Assembly: GCA_963800725.1 (NCBI GenBank)
Contig: CAWDCE010000017.1
Span: forward strand, 62,001-126,000
Length of the DNA stretch: 64,000 bases
Direction: 5' to 3'
Source: Bog-473 sp963800725
Lineage (GTDB): Bacteria > Actinomycetota > Acidimicrobiia > Acidimicrobiales > RAAP-2
Below the pieces are notes generated by a model. That model had not been told where the DNA came from. It searched no databases and saw nothing but the letters and a program-made list of their open reading frames with translations. Below, one piece after another: positions 47,905 through 57,374 of this stretch; position 1 is the first letter of the stretch, and every line of letters starts with the position of its first letter. The position numbers were made by a program, and so were the translations under genes.

Positions 47905-48882
47905 GTGACGAAAACCGTGGACCCCGTGTCGGTCGTTCCGAGGGACCACATTGTCCAGTTTTTTGACCATGACCCGGGTCTTGTGTCAGCGGCCAGTGAG
48001 TACCTCGGTGTCACCTTGGAGACCGGAGGCGTGGGTGTGGCGATTGCCACTGTGCCCCATCTCGCCGCCATTGAAGTGCGTCTGAAGCAGCGAGGCATTG
48101 ACAGTCGCAGCGCCCAGGAAGCAGAGCGGCTCTTCCTCCATGACGCCGACTCCATGATGGCCAAACTCACCACCAACGGGCAGTTCGACCGCGATGCCCT
48201 TTTCGGCGAGATCGAGCAGTACCTCGACCAATGGTTGCGGGTGGGTCGCCCGTTGCGAATCTACGGAGAGCTGGTGACATTGTTGTGGCAGGCAGGTGAC
48301 GTGCTCGGCGCACTGGCGCTCGAGGGATTGTGGAACGACTTGGCTCAGTCGCACACTTTCTCGCTCTATTGCACCTACCCCGCCGCACTGGTGTCCGGAC
48401 CCGAGCACACCGACGCCCTCGCGCACCTCGAACACCTCCACTCAGGAGTGCTCGACACGCCGACGTTTCATCATCACGAAACCCAGACGTGGCCGCTCGG
48501 CGCCACCTCGCAAACCTACGACGCAGAGGTCGGTGCAGTTGGTCGGGCGCGACACTTCACTGCCATGATCTTGCGCAGTTGGGGGTACGACGCTGCATGC
48601 GCGGACGGCATCATCTTGGCAACCGGCGAGCTGACCACCAATGCTGTTGTGCACGCCCGCTCGGAATTTTCCCTCACCCTCTCGCACCGAGATGGCGTGG
48701 TGCGGGTCGAAGTGCGCGACGCTGGTGCCACGGTTGGCGACCTGAGTTGCTCGACGCTGACGCCCAGACCAGGGCGCGGTCTCGGCGTCGTCGCAACGTT
48801 GTCGCGCCACTGGGGCGTCACTGAGTTCGACCACGGAAAGGTCGTATGGGCGGAGTTCGAGATGGTGCACGAGCTGAAGTAG
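47905..48882 (+). CDS. MEDS-domain protein with RsbW-type histidine-kinase-like ATPase
   Basis: 325 residues. Residues ~10-170 match the MEDS (DcmR sensory) domain (DHIVQFFDHDPGLVSAASEYL, IYGELVTLLW, ALALEGLWNDLAQ). Residues ~205-320 form an anti-sigma-type ATPase with N-box ATGELTTNAVVHA, G1 VRDAG and G2 PGRGLGVV. No DNA-binding domain is present. The pairing suggests a soluble sensor-kinase acting on an anti-anti-sigma or similar partner, none of which is adjacent. GTG start; intact. Confidence 0.8.
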   Translation: MTKTVDPVSVVPRDHIVQFFDHDPGLVSAASEYLGVTLETGGVGVAIATVPHLAAIEVRLKQRGIDSRSAQEAERLFLHDADSMMAKLTTNGQFDRDALFGEIEQYLDQWLRVGRPLRIYGELVTLLWQAGDVLGALALEGLWNDLAQSHTFSLYCTYPAALVSGPEHTDALAHLEHLHSGVLDTPTFHHHETQTWPLGATSQTYDAEVGAVGRARHFTAMILRSWGYDAACADGIILATGELTTNAVVHARSEFSLTLSHRDGVVRVEVRDAGATVGDLSCSTLTPRPGRGLGVVATLSRHWGVTEFDHGKVVWAEFEMVHELK

Positions 48883-48955
48883 CACAACCTTTGGCGCTCC
48901 CGATCGAGCGCGCACAGTTGGAGCGACGCTCCAGATACGCGCCTTCAGCGCGGCG

Positions 48956-49897
48956 TCAATAGACGTTCGGCAAGAGGCGCATCGCTTCGGTGCTCAGGCC
49001 CCAGAGCACGGCGAACATGACCGGTGCACCGACGATCCAAGATTGCACGAGGCCCCACCGTCGCCAAAGGATCCAGCACAGGGCGGTGGTAGCCACCAGT
49101 GCGGCTGACCACAGACCCAAATATGGCCAGGCGGCCGGGTCGTTGTGTCCTTGAATCTGCGCCGGTGGCACGGTCTTGGGTCGACCGGGTGGTGCGGCAA
49201 CCGGCTTCGTCACCAACTTGGCATCGACATAGATGAGCGAACCCGGAGCAAGCCGCCCGCCCAATCCCGACCCGGCGGACGTGACCAGCGTCAAGAGTCC
49301 GTGATTGTCCGGGATCTTCGGCGCAGGACCACCGACGACGAGTCGACCGACGACGCGGTATCCAAAAACCCCCTGACCGGTCCGCACGGAGATGAGATTG
49401 CCGTGACGAAGTCTGGCGACTCCGCTGAATGGCGCTCCTGCCGTGACGTCCTTACCGATCAGGATTGATTCGCCCACCTGCCCGGGAAGTGGAGTGTTGG
49501 CAAGATGTCCCGGACCGTTGAGCAACTGGTCCGACGACGTCCCTTCGACCACTACAACGTCGTGGATCCCGGCATTGGGCGCATCGAGCAGCGCCACCGG
49601 TGACCCGAGGGGGATAACCCCACCGATCTTCGGCGGGATTGGACTCGAGGGACTCAGCAAGCCCCGAAATTGGGCATAGAGCTGGTGTTGGTTGCGCTCT
49701 TCTTGGAGCCCGCTCAGCCCAAAGGCAAAGACCCCCAAGAAGACGGCGACGAGGCTGAGAACCATGACGGCTGCCAGCGCGAAGACCAGCAACCCGGCCC
49801 TGGGGGGTCCGGTGCGGGGCTCTTCGGATTCGATCGCTTCAGCTGGCTCGGGTGGGGCGGTTTCTTCGATCGGCCCGGGCCCGGCATCGATCACCAT
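48956..49897 (-). CDS. Sortase-fold membrane protein lacking catalytic His and Cys
   Basis: 313 residues. An acidic N-terminus precedes a membrane helix (residues ~33-60), then an extracytoplasmic sortase-like beta barrel, then two C-terminal helices. The region that in sortases reads GHR...GAPF reads LIGKDVTAGAPFSG, and the TLxTC motif reads LLTLVTSAG, so both catalytic residues are changed (His to Lys, Cys to Ser). The conserved Arg is also not evident. It is therefore probably not a transpeptidase. Its ATG 49897 overlaps the end of the 874-residue exported protein, placing it at the end of the pst operon. Confidence 0.75.
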   Translation of the reverse strand: MVIDAGPGPIEETAPPEPAEAIESEEPRTGPPRAGLLVFALAAVMVLSLVAVFLGVFAFGLSGLQEERNQHQLYAQFRGLLSPSSPIPPKIGGVIPLGSPVALLDAPNAGIHDVVVVEGTSSDQLLNGPGHLANTPLPGQVGESILIGKDVTAGAPFSGVARLRHGNLISVRTGQGVFGYRVVGRLVVGGPAPKIPDNHGLLTLVTSAGSGLGGRLAPGSLIYVDAKLVTKPVAAPPGRPKTVPPAQIQGHNDPAAWPYLGLWSAALVATTALCWILWRRWGLVQSWIVGAPVMFAVLWGLSTEAMRLLPNVY

Positions 49898-52515
49898 CGA
49901 CCGCGACGCCTCCCCGAGCGATACAGGGCCGGAACTGCCAACAGGCACAGCAGCGCCGGTCCAAAGATGAGCAGCAACGGCAGGTCCGCCGTCCACAGTC
50001 CGATGCGCAGTGGGCTGACGCTCGATGCGGGAAGGCCCGCCACGGACTGCGAGGTCTTCTGCGACGAACTGCCGGACGCGCTGGTCGATGAAGTCGGATA
50101 GAGGCCCGACCCGTATCCGTAGCCGCTGTACCCGGACGACGAATACGGGTAGGTCGACGAATTTTGAGTCGGATTGGTGAGCGAAGGCACTTGGCCGTTT
50201 TGCGCCGCAACATCCGCTGCCGCGGCCTCGGTGTATGCGGCCAGCGCTCCCAGGCCATTGGCCGCGGTCATCGGGAGGTACCCCGGCGGCAGCTGCCCGA
50301 CACCGAGACCCGGCGTCTGCCCAGACGTGGCGGCGAACTTCAGCAGCGTCGAGTAATCCTGCGCGTCACTCGTCGGTAATCCCGTGGTCGGAACGGCGGC
50401 GTAGACGATCATGGTGCCCGGATAGGCCGCCGCGCCCGCCGACGTTTCAAATGCGTCATAGGGAATCGGCCACGAACCCGACGCGACATCGGGTTGCAGG
50501 AGGGAAGTGGCCGCCTGAAGGGTCGTGTTGTCGGGTGCGACGAATGTCCCACTCGTAGTCTGCAACGCCGCGGCCTGGAGGTCGTAGCGCTGATTGTCCG
50601 CCAATGGCGTAATCCCGATCATGAACCGGAACCCGACGGTCTGGCGCCCGTTGGTGACCAACTTCTCTCCTGCCGCTGAGTCAGCAACGGGTTGCGAGCA
50701 CACGGTCGTCGAATTGGGAAGGTCGTATTGAATGGACTCGCTGATCCCCTCGAGAGCCGAGAGCGGCGCGGCAATGAGCGGCTGGTACGGGACCGGATCG
50801 TTAAAGAGACAGTCATTGACGTCGGTGTTGTAATACGACGTGGGTACGAAGGTCGACAACAACGGCCAGCGGTCGACCGGCAGCTGGATGCCCTTGTAGG
50901 CGGGATTGACCACCATCCCCCAATGATCCGGCGCGCCATTGAGCCAGGCTCGGGCGGTTGGATCGTCGTTGATGTAGGTGGTGAGAGCATGGATGACGTC
51001 CGAATTGCCCGACAACGCAATGAGTTCGGCCGCCGCCACGTCCCCCGCCGAGTTGTTTTGCGCGATCCCAGGGTTCAGCGCAATGAATTCAGGATCCATC
51101 GTGATGTTGATCGGATTGTTGGTCAGCGCCGAATCATCTTGTTTCATGAACAGCGTGCCCGGATACGACTCCGTCAAGAGCTTCGCCAAGAGCAGCGGGG
51201 TGAGTTTGAGGGTCGTATACGGCTGCCCGTTAGCACCATCGATGGCGTACGAGATGGCGAAGCCGGTCACCGCGACCGGGGCATTGACGACCGGTTTGCC
51301 ATAGCCACCCGGTTGCGCATAGCTGGTGAACGCCGCCTCGGCGCCGCCGGTCGCCACCAGATTGCGGGCTTCGGGCTCTCCCGTCTGCACGTGAACGAAA
51401 GAGAATTTGTCGGCATCACTGAGACAGAAGTTGGGCTCCCATTGACCGGTCGCCTGAATCATGAGTTCTGATCCGTAGACGTCGATCACCTGATTTGAGC
51501 TCACCACGCTGCACGCGTCGGCAGGAACGGCAAAGGTGAGGGGCACCGCGATCCGGTTCTGCCAGTTTGACTGAGCCCACCACAGGCTCCCACTGACCGT
51601 AAGGTCGCCACCGCCCGCGCTGGGCATCAGCTGGCCCGGAGTAAACGCGCCCGTCTCTTCGCATTGAGAAACATCAACGGCCGGTGTGGTGCTCGATGGA
51701 TTGCAGTTGATCCCCATGATCGGGACGGCCACGAGCGAACAGGCCACCGTCTCGGAGCATCCGAGCGAGGCATTCTCGGCCTTGGTCCACACGTCGAAAC
51801 TGGTGCTTCCCGTCCCGTCGGTGCCGGTGATACCGAATGTCTCGTTGCTCGGAATTCCGGCACCCCCGACATTGTTCGACTCAGGTGCCTGGCCGGCGCA
51901 TCCCGCGTTACCGCCCGCGTAGACCTGGCCACTTGCCGCGATGAAAGGCACCCAATGCTGCACCGGCGCGGACTCGTCGTACTGACACGCGGCTGGCAAG
52001 GTCGACGGCGCCCCGACTATCGGCGCGGTTTGCGCGGCCGAGGCATCCTCATCCAACCGATACGGGGGGTAGGCATCACCCAGGCTGTCCTGGTATCGCT
52101 CGTCCCAGGCCTGCGTCCAGCACGTATCGGGTTGGAGTGGGCTGGCCGCCGAATCGGTCCCACGACACTCGAGGAGCACAAAGGGATATTCCTCGTGCTG
52201 GGCCTGATCGGAATTCTGGTCCGCCACGATCCCACCGGTCGGATGGGCGCCCGACCACGACACGCCGATCTCCTGGCGGCCCTGCAGATTCTGGGTTTCA
52301 CTGACCTTGAGGGTCACGGTCCTCGAATCGACCACGACGTTGGAACCATTGACCACATTGTCCCGGGTGATGGTCTCGGTTTTCGTGAATGGACCGGCTC
52401 CAGCGGGGGCGGACGCGTCGGTTGCGATGGCGCGTTCATTGGCGCCCGAGAGCGACACGATCGTGCAGGTCGACACGAGGCACAGTGCCACCAAGACGAT
52501 GGCTCTTCTCATCAT
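49891..52515 (-). CDS. Large exported, membrane-anchored protein of the pst operon (substrate-binding-like)
   Basis: 874 residues. Signal peptide at the N-terminus (MMRRAIVLVALCLVSTCTIVS) and one C-terminal helix followed by RRRGRW. The middle contains LTPLLLAKLLTESYPG and NNPINITMDPEFIALNP, which recall the loops of PstS-like proteins, and many Cys residues. A Ser/Gly/Tyr-rich stretch (YSGYGYGSG) and LPASS precede the anchor. ATG 52515 overlaps the pstS stop (ATGA). No enzyme motif is visible. I infer a surface-exposed accessory to phosphate capture. Confidence 0.72.
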   Translation of the reverse strand: MMRRAIVLVALCLVSTCTIVSLSGANERAIATDASAPAGAGPFTKTETITRDNVVNGSNVVVDSRTVTLKVSETQNLQGRQEIGVSWSGAHPTGGIVADQNSDQAQHEEYPFVLLECRGTDSAASPLQPDTCWTQAWDERYQDSLGDAYPPYRLDEDASAAQTAPIVGAPSTLPAACQYDESAPVQHWVPFIAASGQVYAGGNAGCAGQAPESNNVGGAGIPSNETFGITGTDGTGSTSFDVWTKAENASLGCSETVACSLVAVPIMGINCNPSSTTPAVDVSQCEETGAFTPGQLMPSAGGGDLTVSGSLWWAQSNWQNRIAVPLTFAVPADACSVVSSNQVIDVYGSELMIQATGQWEPNFCLSDADKFSFVHVQTGEPEARNLVATGGAEAAFTSYAQPGGYGKPVVNAPVAVTGFAISYAIDGANGQPYTTLKLTPLLLAKLLTESYPGTLFMKQDDSALTNNPINITMDPEFIALNPGIAQNNSAGDVAAAELIALSGNSDVIHALTTYINDDPTARAWLNGAPDHWGMVVNPAYKGIQLPVDRWPLLSTFVPTSYYNTDVNDCLFNDPVPYQPLIAAPLSALEGISESIQYDLPNSTTVCSQPVADSAAGEKLVTNGRQTVGFRFMIGITPLADNQRYDLQAAALQTTSGTFVAPDNTTLQAATSLLQPDVASGSWPIPYDAFETSAGAAAYPGTMIVYAAVPTTGLPTSDAQDYSTLLKFAATSGQTPGLGVGQLPPGYLPMTAANGLGALAAYTEAAAADVAAQNGQVPSLTNPTQNSSTYPYSSSGYSGYGYGSGLYPTSSTSASGSSSQKTSQSVAGLPASSVSPLRIGLWTADLPLLLIFGPALLCLLAVPALYRSGRRRGRW

Positions 52516-54122
52516 TCGACCCGCCTTCGTTGCCGCGACCTTCGGTAACCAATGATGGCGGGCACGGCGAAGGCCGCGAGGAGGACCACGGCGGCCCCGC
52601 GCCCCCATGCTCCGAACCATTTCGTGGTGCCATAGGTCGCCAGCTCGGCGGACGCGAATTTGGGATCCCCGAGGCCCCCCGCCCCTAATCCCCCGGAGCC
52701 CTTCGAACTCTTCGACGCCGCCGCACTGTTCGCACCCGCGGCCGCCTGACCGGTGGTCGAGCCATTGGCGGCGCCCGCCCCGGATCCGGGGTAAGAGCCC
52801 GAGGAGGTCGGCGTCGCACCGATCCCGTTTGGCGTCACTCCCGCGGCACACGGACCTGCCCCGACTTTGTCGCAGGCCGGCGGGAGGGGGGCAATCTCCG
52901 CCAGGTAATTCGTGTTGGGCTGTCCTTCGACGAAGGTCGGATTGTCACACGTCATGATGTTCTCGTTGGTCAAGACCACGCCAGGATCGGCCGTTTGAAG
53001 CTTGTTGATCTGACCAAATCCGGCTTCGACAAGATTGACCGGGAGCGACGAGTACCCAATGGGACCGATCTCTTTTTGCCCCTGGCAGATGGCGTAATAC
53101 GCAAAGTCCGCGATCGATTGGCGCTTCGCGGTCGTCTCTTGGGACTCCGGAGATGGGTAAGTCCCCGTCGGCTCGATCATGTAGACGTATGACGACAAGG
53201 GATAGGTGCGGGGGTCCGGATCCGTATAGACGTTGGTGAGGTTCTGGAGGAGATAGTCCGGTGAACTCGGATCCATGTTGATCTGCGCGGCTTCGAGAGC
53301 GACCGCCACGTTGTATTGAGTCGGCAGCGTGTAGTAGCCGGCGCTGTTGAGGACCTTGACCACCGGGTAGTTGACGCTGAGGGCAAACGAATACTCGACG
53401 TAGCTGATCGAACCGTTTGCCTGGCTCGAGGCCACGTAGTTCATGGCCGAATTTGAGCCATTCTGCGCAATCTCGTCACCTTGGCGGGGAAAGTACTCGG
53501 TGGCCCCGGGTTGCCCTGCGAACGGTTGCCAGATGCTCGGAAATTCCGTCGCGAAGTAATTGGTCAACTGTTCGGTGGCGCCCGAACCTTCCGACTGCAC
53601 CACGGGCGTGATGGGTAGCGACGGTAAGGCCTGGCCGTTGTTGTCTGCGGTGATCTCGGGGTTGTCCCAGTTGGTGATCTGATTGGTGAAGATCTTCGCC
53701 AACGTTTCGCCCGAGAGGCGCAGGGTCTGGACCTGTTGCCCGTCGATTCTTATCTGGTAAGGGAACGAGGTGCCGCCCGAGGCGATCGGTAGATAGGCAT
53801 ACGGCCGTCCCTGCGATGTGTCCGAAACGCCCGTCAACGGGTCGACCCCTTGGTACCCCTCTGAAGTGACGGCGAAGTCCGAGACTTTGTTCGCGAAGTC
53901 CTGCCTCCCCTGTGCGTCGCCGTCGGGCGTGTAAACGGTCTGGATGCCCTGCGACGCGACATCGGCCACCCACTGGTTGACCGCATTCTCCGACCAACTC
54001 GAACCCGACCCCTGGATCAACGCATTTCCCGCGGCCCCGGCTGGAGAAACGCCTAGCAAGGGCATCCCCGAGGCCAGTGCAACCAGGCAGAGTACGAGCG
54101 CGGTGCGTCCCAAATGCCTCAT
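52512..54122 (-). CDS. pstS: Phosphate ABC transporter substrate-binding protein PstS, membrane-anchored
   Basis: 536 residues. Signal peptide, then PstS motifs: IQGSGSSW at the N-terminus, FAVTSEGYQG, SGETLAKIFTNQITNWDNPEI, and VVQSEGSGATEQLTNYF for phosphate binding. A Ser/Gly/Ala-rich linker leads to a C-terminal helix and a basic tail (YRRSRQRRR), so it is anchored by its C-terminus instead of the lipoprotein cysteine usual in actinobacteria. ATG 54122 overlaps the pstA stop. Confidence 0.88.
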   Translation of the reverse strand: MRHLGRTALVLCLVALASGMPLLGVSPAGAAGNALIQGSGSSWSENAVNQWVADVASQGIQTVYTPDGDAQGRQDFANKVSDFAVTSEGYQGVDPLTGVSDTSQGRPYAYLPIASGGTSFPYQIRIDGQQVQTLRLSGETLAKIFTNQITNWDNPEITADNNGQALPSLPITPVVQSEGSGATEQLTNYFATEFPSIWQPFAGQPGATEYFPRQGDEIAQNGSNSAMNYVASSQANGSISYVEYSFALSVNYPVVKVLNSAGYYTLPTQYNVAVALEAAQINMDPSSPDYLLQNLTNVYTDPDPRTYPLSSYVYMIEPTGTYPSPESQETTAKRQSIADFAYYAICQGQKEIGPIGYSSLPVNLVEAGFGQINKLQTADPGVVLTNENIMTCDNPTFVEGQPNTNYLAEIAPLPPACDKVGAGPCAAGVTPNGIGATPTSSGSYPGSGAGAANGSTTGQAAAGANSAAASKSSKGSGGLGAGGLGDPKFASAELATYGTTKWFGAWGRGAAVVLLAAFAVPAIIGYRRSRQRRRVE

Positions 54123-55216
54123 CGCTGCCGCCCTTTGTCGCGTACCAGCAGGCGGATGACCACAAAGAGCAGGAGCACCATGGTGAGCAAGACACTGGCG
54201 GCACCGAAGGCGCGGGTGATGGCGGTTGGTTCATGCGACGAGTATGCCGTGTAGATATACAGCGGCAACGAGTTCATCGGCACGTTTGTCGGATTGAAGG
54301 TCAAGAAACTCGAGGCGGCTGAGCAGATGAGGACGATGGCCGTCTCGCCGATTCCGCGAGCCACTGCAAGGATGGTCCCCGTCGCGAGCCCGGAACGGGC
54401 GCTTGGCAGGACGACCCTGCTGACCGTCTTCCAATGATTGGCCCCCAGGGCACTACTGGCTTCGCGCAGTCCGCTCGGCACCACACGAAGTGCGACCTCT
54501 CCGGCGCGGGCGATAATGGGCACCATGGTGACCGCCATGGCCACCGATGCCGCCAGCCCGGATTTCGGCAATCCGAATCCAACGATGAGGACCACGTAGA
54601 CGAACAGTCCGGCCAGAATCTCGGGCAGCGCTGTCATTGCCTCGACGACCGTTCGCACCAGTTGCGAACCGCGTCCCCCGACTTCGGTCATGTAAATGGC
54701 GGTGCCGATACCGAGCGGCACCGAGATCGCCACGGCGATTCCCACTTCGATGATCGAACCGATCAAGGCGTGAAGGATTCCGCCCTGGGTCAACGGTGCC
54801 GTCGGGCTGACTCCCGACATGTCTTGGGTGTAGAAGTTCAGATGCACCAGGGCGTGCCACCCCTTGGCGAACGTATAGATGACGGTGCTACCCAACGCCA
54901 AGATGACCACGGCGGCCGCCAGATACAACGTCGACGTGACCAGTCGCTCGACCACTATCTGTCGAGGATTGGAAAGGGCGACCAAACTCGCATAAATGGC
55001 GATGAATGCGACGTACCAGCAGACGATGAATCCAAGGGTCCCGCTGCCGTCGAGGATGTGCTCGTAGCCAATGGTCACCACGGCCAGTGACGAAATGACC
55101 GCACCCACCAACGACAGCCAGTCGTCGACCGTCAATACCCGAATGCGCCGCGGCAGACGCCGGGGTGCGGGTGGCGGGGTGTCGTGGACCTCTTCGACCA
55201 CTTGGAGCGTCGTCAC
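54119..55216 (-). CDS. pstA: Phosphate ABC transporter permease PstA
   Basis: 365 residues. About eight membrane segments; the coupling-helix EAA motif is GLREASSALGANHWKTVSRVV, and VEAMTALPEILAGLFVYV is typical of PstA. GTG 55216 lies one base past the corrected pstC stop. The N-terminal 45 residues are a hydrophilic extension. Intact frame. Confidence 0.92.
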   Translation of the reverse strand: MTTLQVVEEVHDTPPPAPRRLPRRIRVLTVDDWLSLVGAVISSLAVVTIGYEHILDGSGTLGFIVCWYVAFIAIYASLVALSNPRQIVVERLVTSTLYLAAAVVILALGSTVIYTFAKGWHALVHLNFYTQDMSGVSPTAPLTQGGILHALIGSIIEVGIAVAISVPLGIGTAIYMTEVGGRGSQLVRTVVEAMTALPEILAGLFVYVVLIVGFGLPKSGLAASVAMAVTMVPIIARAGEVALRVVPSGLREASSALGANHWKTVSRVVLPSARSGLATGTILAVARGIGETAIVLICSAASSFLTFNPTNVPMNSLPLYIYTAYSSHEPTAITRAFGAASVLLTMVLLLFVVIRLLVRDKGRQR

Positions 55217-55217
55217 G

Positions 55218-56227
55218 TCAGATGTCCGTTCCCGCGCCGCTTCGGCTACGACGAATGACGACCGCCGCCACGCTGTTGACCGCAAGTGTGATCAAGAACA
55301 AGACGAATCCGGCGGTGAGGAGAGCCGAGAGCTGCGATTTCGTGGCGTCGCCGAAGTTGCCGGCGATCAGCTGTGACGTGGTCTGCGAGCCGGCCTCGAG
55401 AATGCGCGCTTTGATCTCGAAGTCGGGTGACACGATGATCAGCACCGCTGCGGTCTCCCCGAGCGCCCGGCCAAGGGCGAGCATGGTTCCGCCGATGATG
55501 CCGCCTTTGGCAAAGGGAAAGACCACGGTCCTCGCCACACCGAAGCGGGTCCCCCCAACGCCATTGCCGCCTCTCGCTCACCAATTGGCGCCTGGTCGAA
55601 TACGGCACGCATCACCGCGCAGGCCAGCGGAATTGCCATCATCGATACCGCGAGTCCGGCGATGAAGGCCGAGCTCGTGTACCGAGACTGCTGCCAGACG
55701 GCGGCGTTGGGGTCGGTGTCCACGTGAAAGAGCGGGAACCACCCAAAGTGCTGACTCAGCCAACGGGACAGATTGATGGCGTGCGGCTGCAGCAGGTAGA
55801 AGCCCCACAGGCCGTAGATGATGCTCGGCACCGCGGCCATCAAGTCGACGGCGGACACCAGCCACGACTTGATCTGCCTCGGGGCATAGTCGGTGATGAA
55901 CAGCGCCATCATCAGCGCGAACGGGAACACGACCACCATCGCCACCAACGCCACCTCGACCGTACCCACCAGGACGGCCGCGATCCCGATCTTGTCCAGT
56001 TCGGGCTGCCAGCTGGTCTGGGTAAAGAAGCCGAACCCGTAGTGGCGCAGCGTCGGTATCGACTGGTAACCGAGGAAGAGACCGATCGAACCGGTCATGA
56101 TCAGCACGAACATGCCGACCATGGTTGCGCCGCCGTGGAAAAGCCGATCGGAAGGCTCGAGGCCCGGATTCAGCGTCCTCGGCGTCTTCTTGACCAGTGG
56201 GGCAGCCTCGGGAAAGGTGGTGGTCAT
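55218..56227 (-). CDS. pstC: Phosphate ABC transporter permease PstC, one frameshift
   Basis: About 335 residues. From ATG 56227 the protein reads through LMAAVPSIIYGLWGFYLL and the coupling helix start PIGEREAAMALGG; the frame then shifts in a run of six C on the plus strand near 55555 and continues ARTVVFPFAKGGIIGG and MLALGRALGETAAVLII. It pairs with PstA in the membrane. The ATG overlaps the corrected pstB stop (ATGA). Confidence 0.92.
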
Positions 56228-57110
56228 CCGAACCGCCCGTTGACGTAGTCGTCGGTTCGGGGGTCGGAGGGACGGCTGAACACCTGATCCGTCGGGCCGC
56301 ACTCAACGATTCCGCCGGGACTCCCAGCTCGGCCAGAAAGAAGGCCGCTTGCTGGGACACCCGCGCCGCCTGCTGCATGTTGTGGGTAACGATGACGATG
56401 GTGATCTGCGAGCGAAGCTCGGCGATCGTCTCTTCAATTCGGTGCGTCGAGGTTGGGTCGAGGGCTGAGCATGGTTCGTCCATGAGCAACACCTTGGGCT
56501 CGACCGCCAGTGCGCGCGCGATGCAAAGACGTTGCTGCTGACCTCCCGAAAGCGCAGAACCCGGTCGATTCATCCGATCCTTGACCTCGTTCCACAACCC
56601 GGCACGCGTGAGACAGGCCTCGATGAGGTAATTGCGATCTTGACGGCTGATCTTGGTATTCGTCAGGGCCAGGCCGGCCGCCACATTGTCGGCAATCGAC
56701 ATGGTCGGAAACGGGTTCGGCTTTTGGAACACCATCCCGATTTGCTTGCGGACATCGGTCGGCCGATAGCCCGCCGTGTAGATGTCGAGTCCATCGAGGC
56801 GCACTTCACCGGCGAGCTGTGCGCCCGGCACCGATTCATGCATGCGGTTGAGAATCCGCAGAAATGTCGACTTGCCGCAACCCGAAGGGCCAATAAGCGC
56901 GGTCACCGTAGCGGGAGGCACCGACAAGGACACGTCGTCTAACACCTGGGTCCCGCCGAACCACGCCGAAATCTCGACGGCTTCGAGTGCGGCGGCGTTT
57001 CTCGACAGAACTGAGACTCGTGCCTCGTTGGTCGCGGACGCCTCGGCAGCGCCGTTGCCATTGGTCTCGGGATCGGCCTCAGCGCCTCGGAATTTCGCCC
57101 AAAGACTCAT
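56224..57110 (-). CDS. pstB: Phosphate ABC transporter ATP-binding protein PstB, frameshift near the C-terminus
   Basis: About 294 residues. Walker A GPSGCGKSTFLRILNR, signature ALSGGQQQRLCIARAL, Walker B LLMDEPCSALDP. One indel near 56318 shifts the end; in the other frame it reads GGIVECGPTDQVFSRP...YVNGRFG and stops at 56224, as PstB proteins do. The order pstB-C-A-S reverses the common pstS-C-A-B. The 264 nt upstream show no clear PHO box by eye. Confidence 0.93.
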
Positions 57111-57374
57111 TGCCGAGTTCCACTCAAGGACGATCCGGGCAACACCGCTTGCCTCGACGCTTCACCAGTCCCACCGAGCGGGAGTTCCGCCGGGGGCCGG
57201 CGCATGTATCCCGACCATCTTGTGATCGGCGCGCGCCATTCCCCCCGCCCGGGGGACACCTTCTTCATCCCTGCGCACCTGAAATTGCCACTCCGAGCCT
57301 GCGCCATGGACGAAGCCCATGCGCGACGGACCGTTTGGGCCGCAACGGAGCGGACAGGCTGCCGAGACGCCGAC

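Noticed and set aside
57111..57374. PHO box upstream of pstB
   Set aside because: No tandem GTTCACC-like repeats could be found by eye on either strand.
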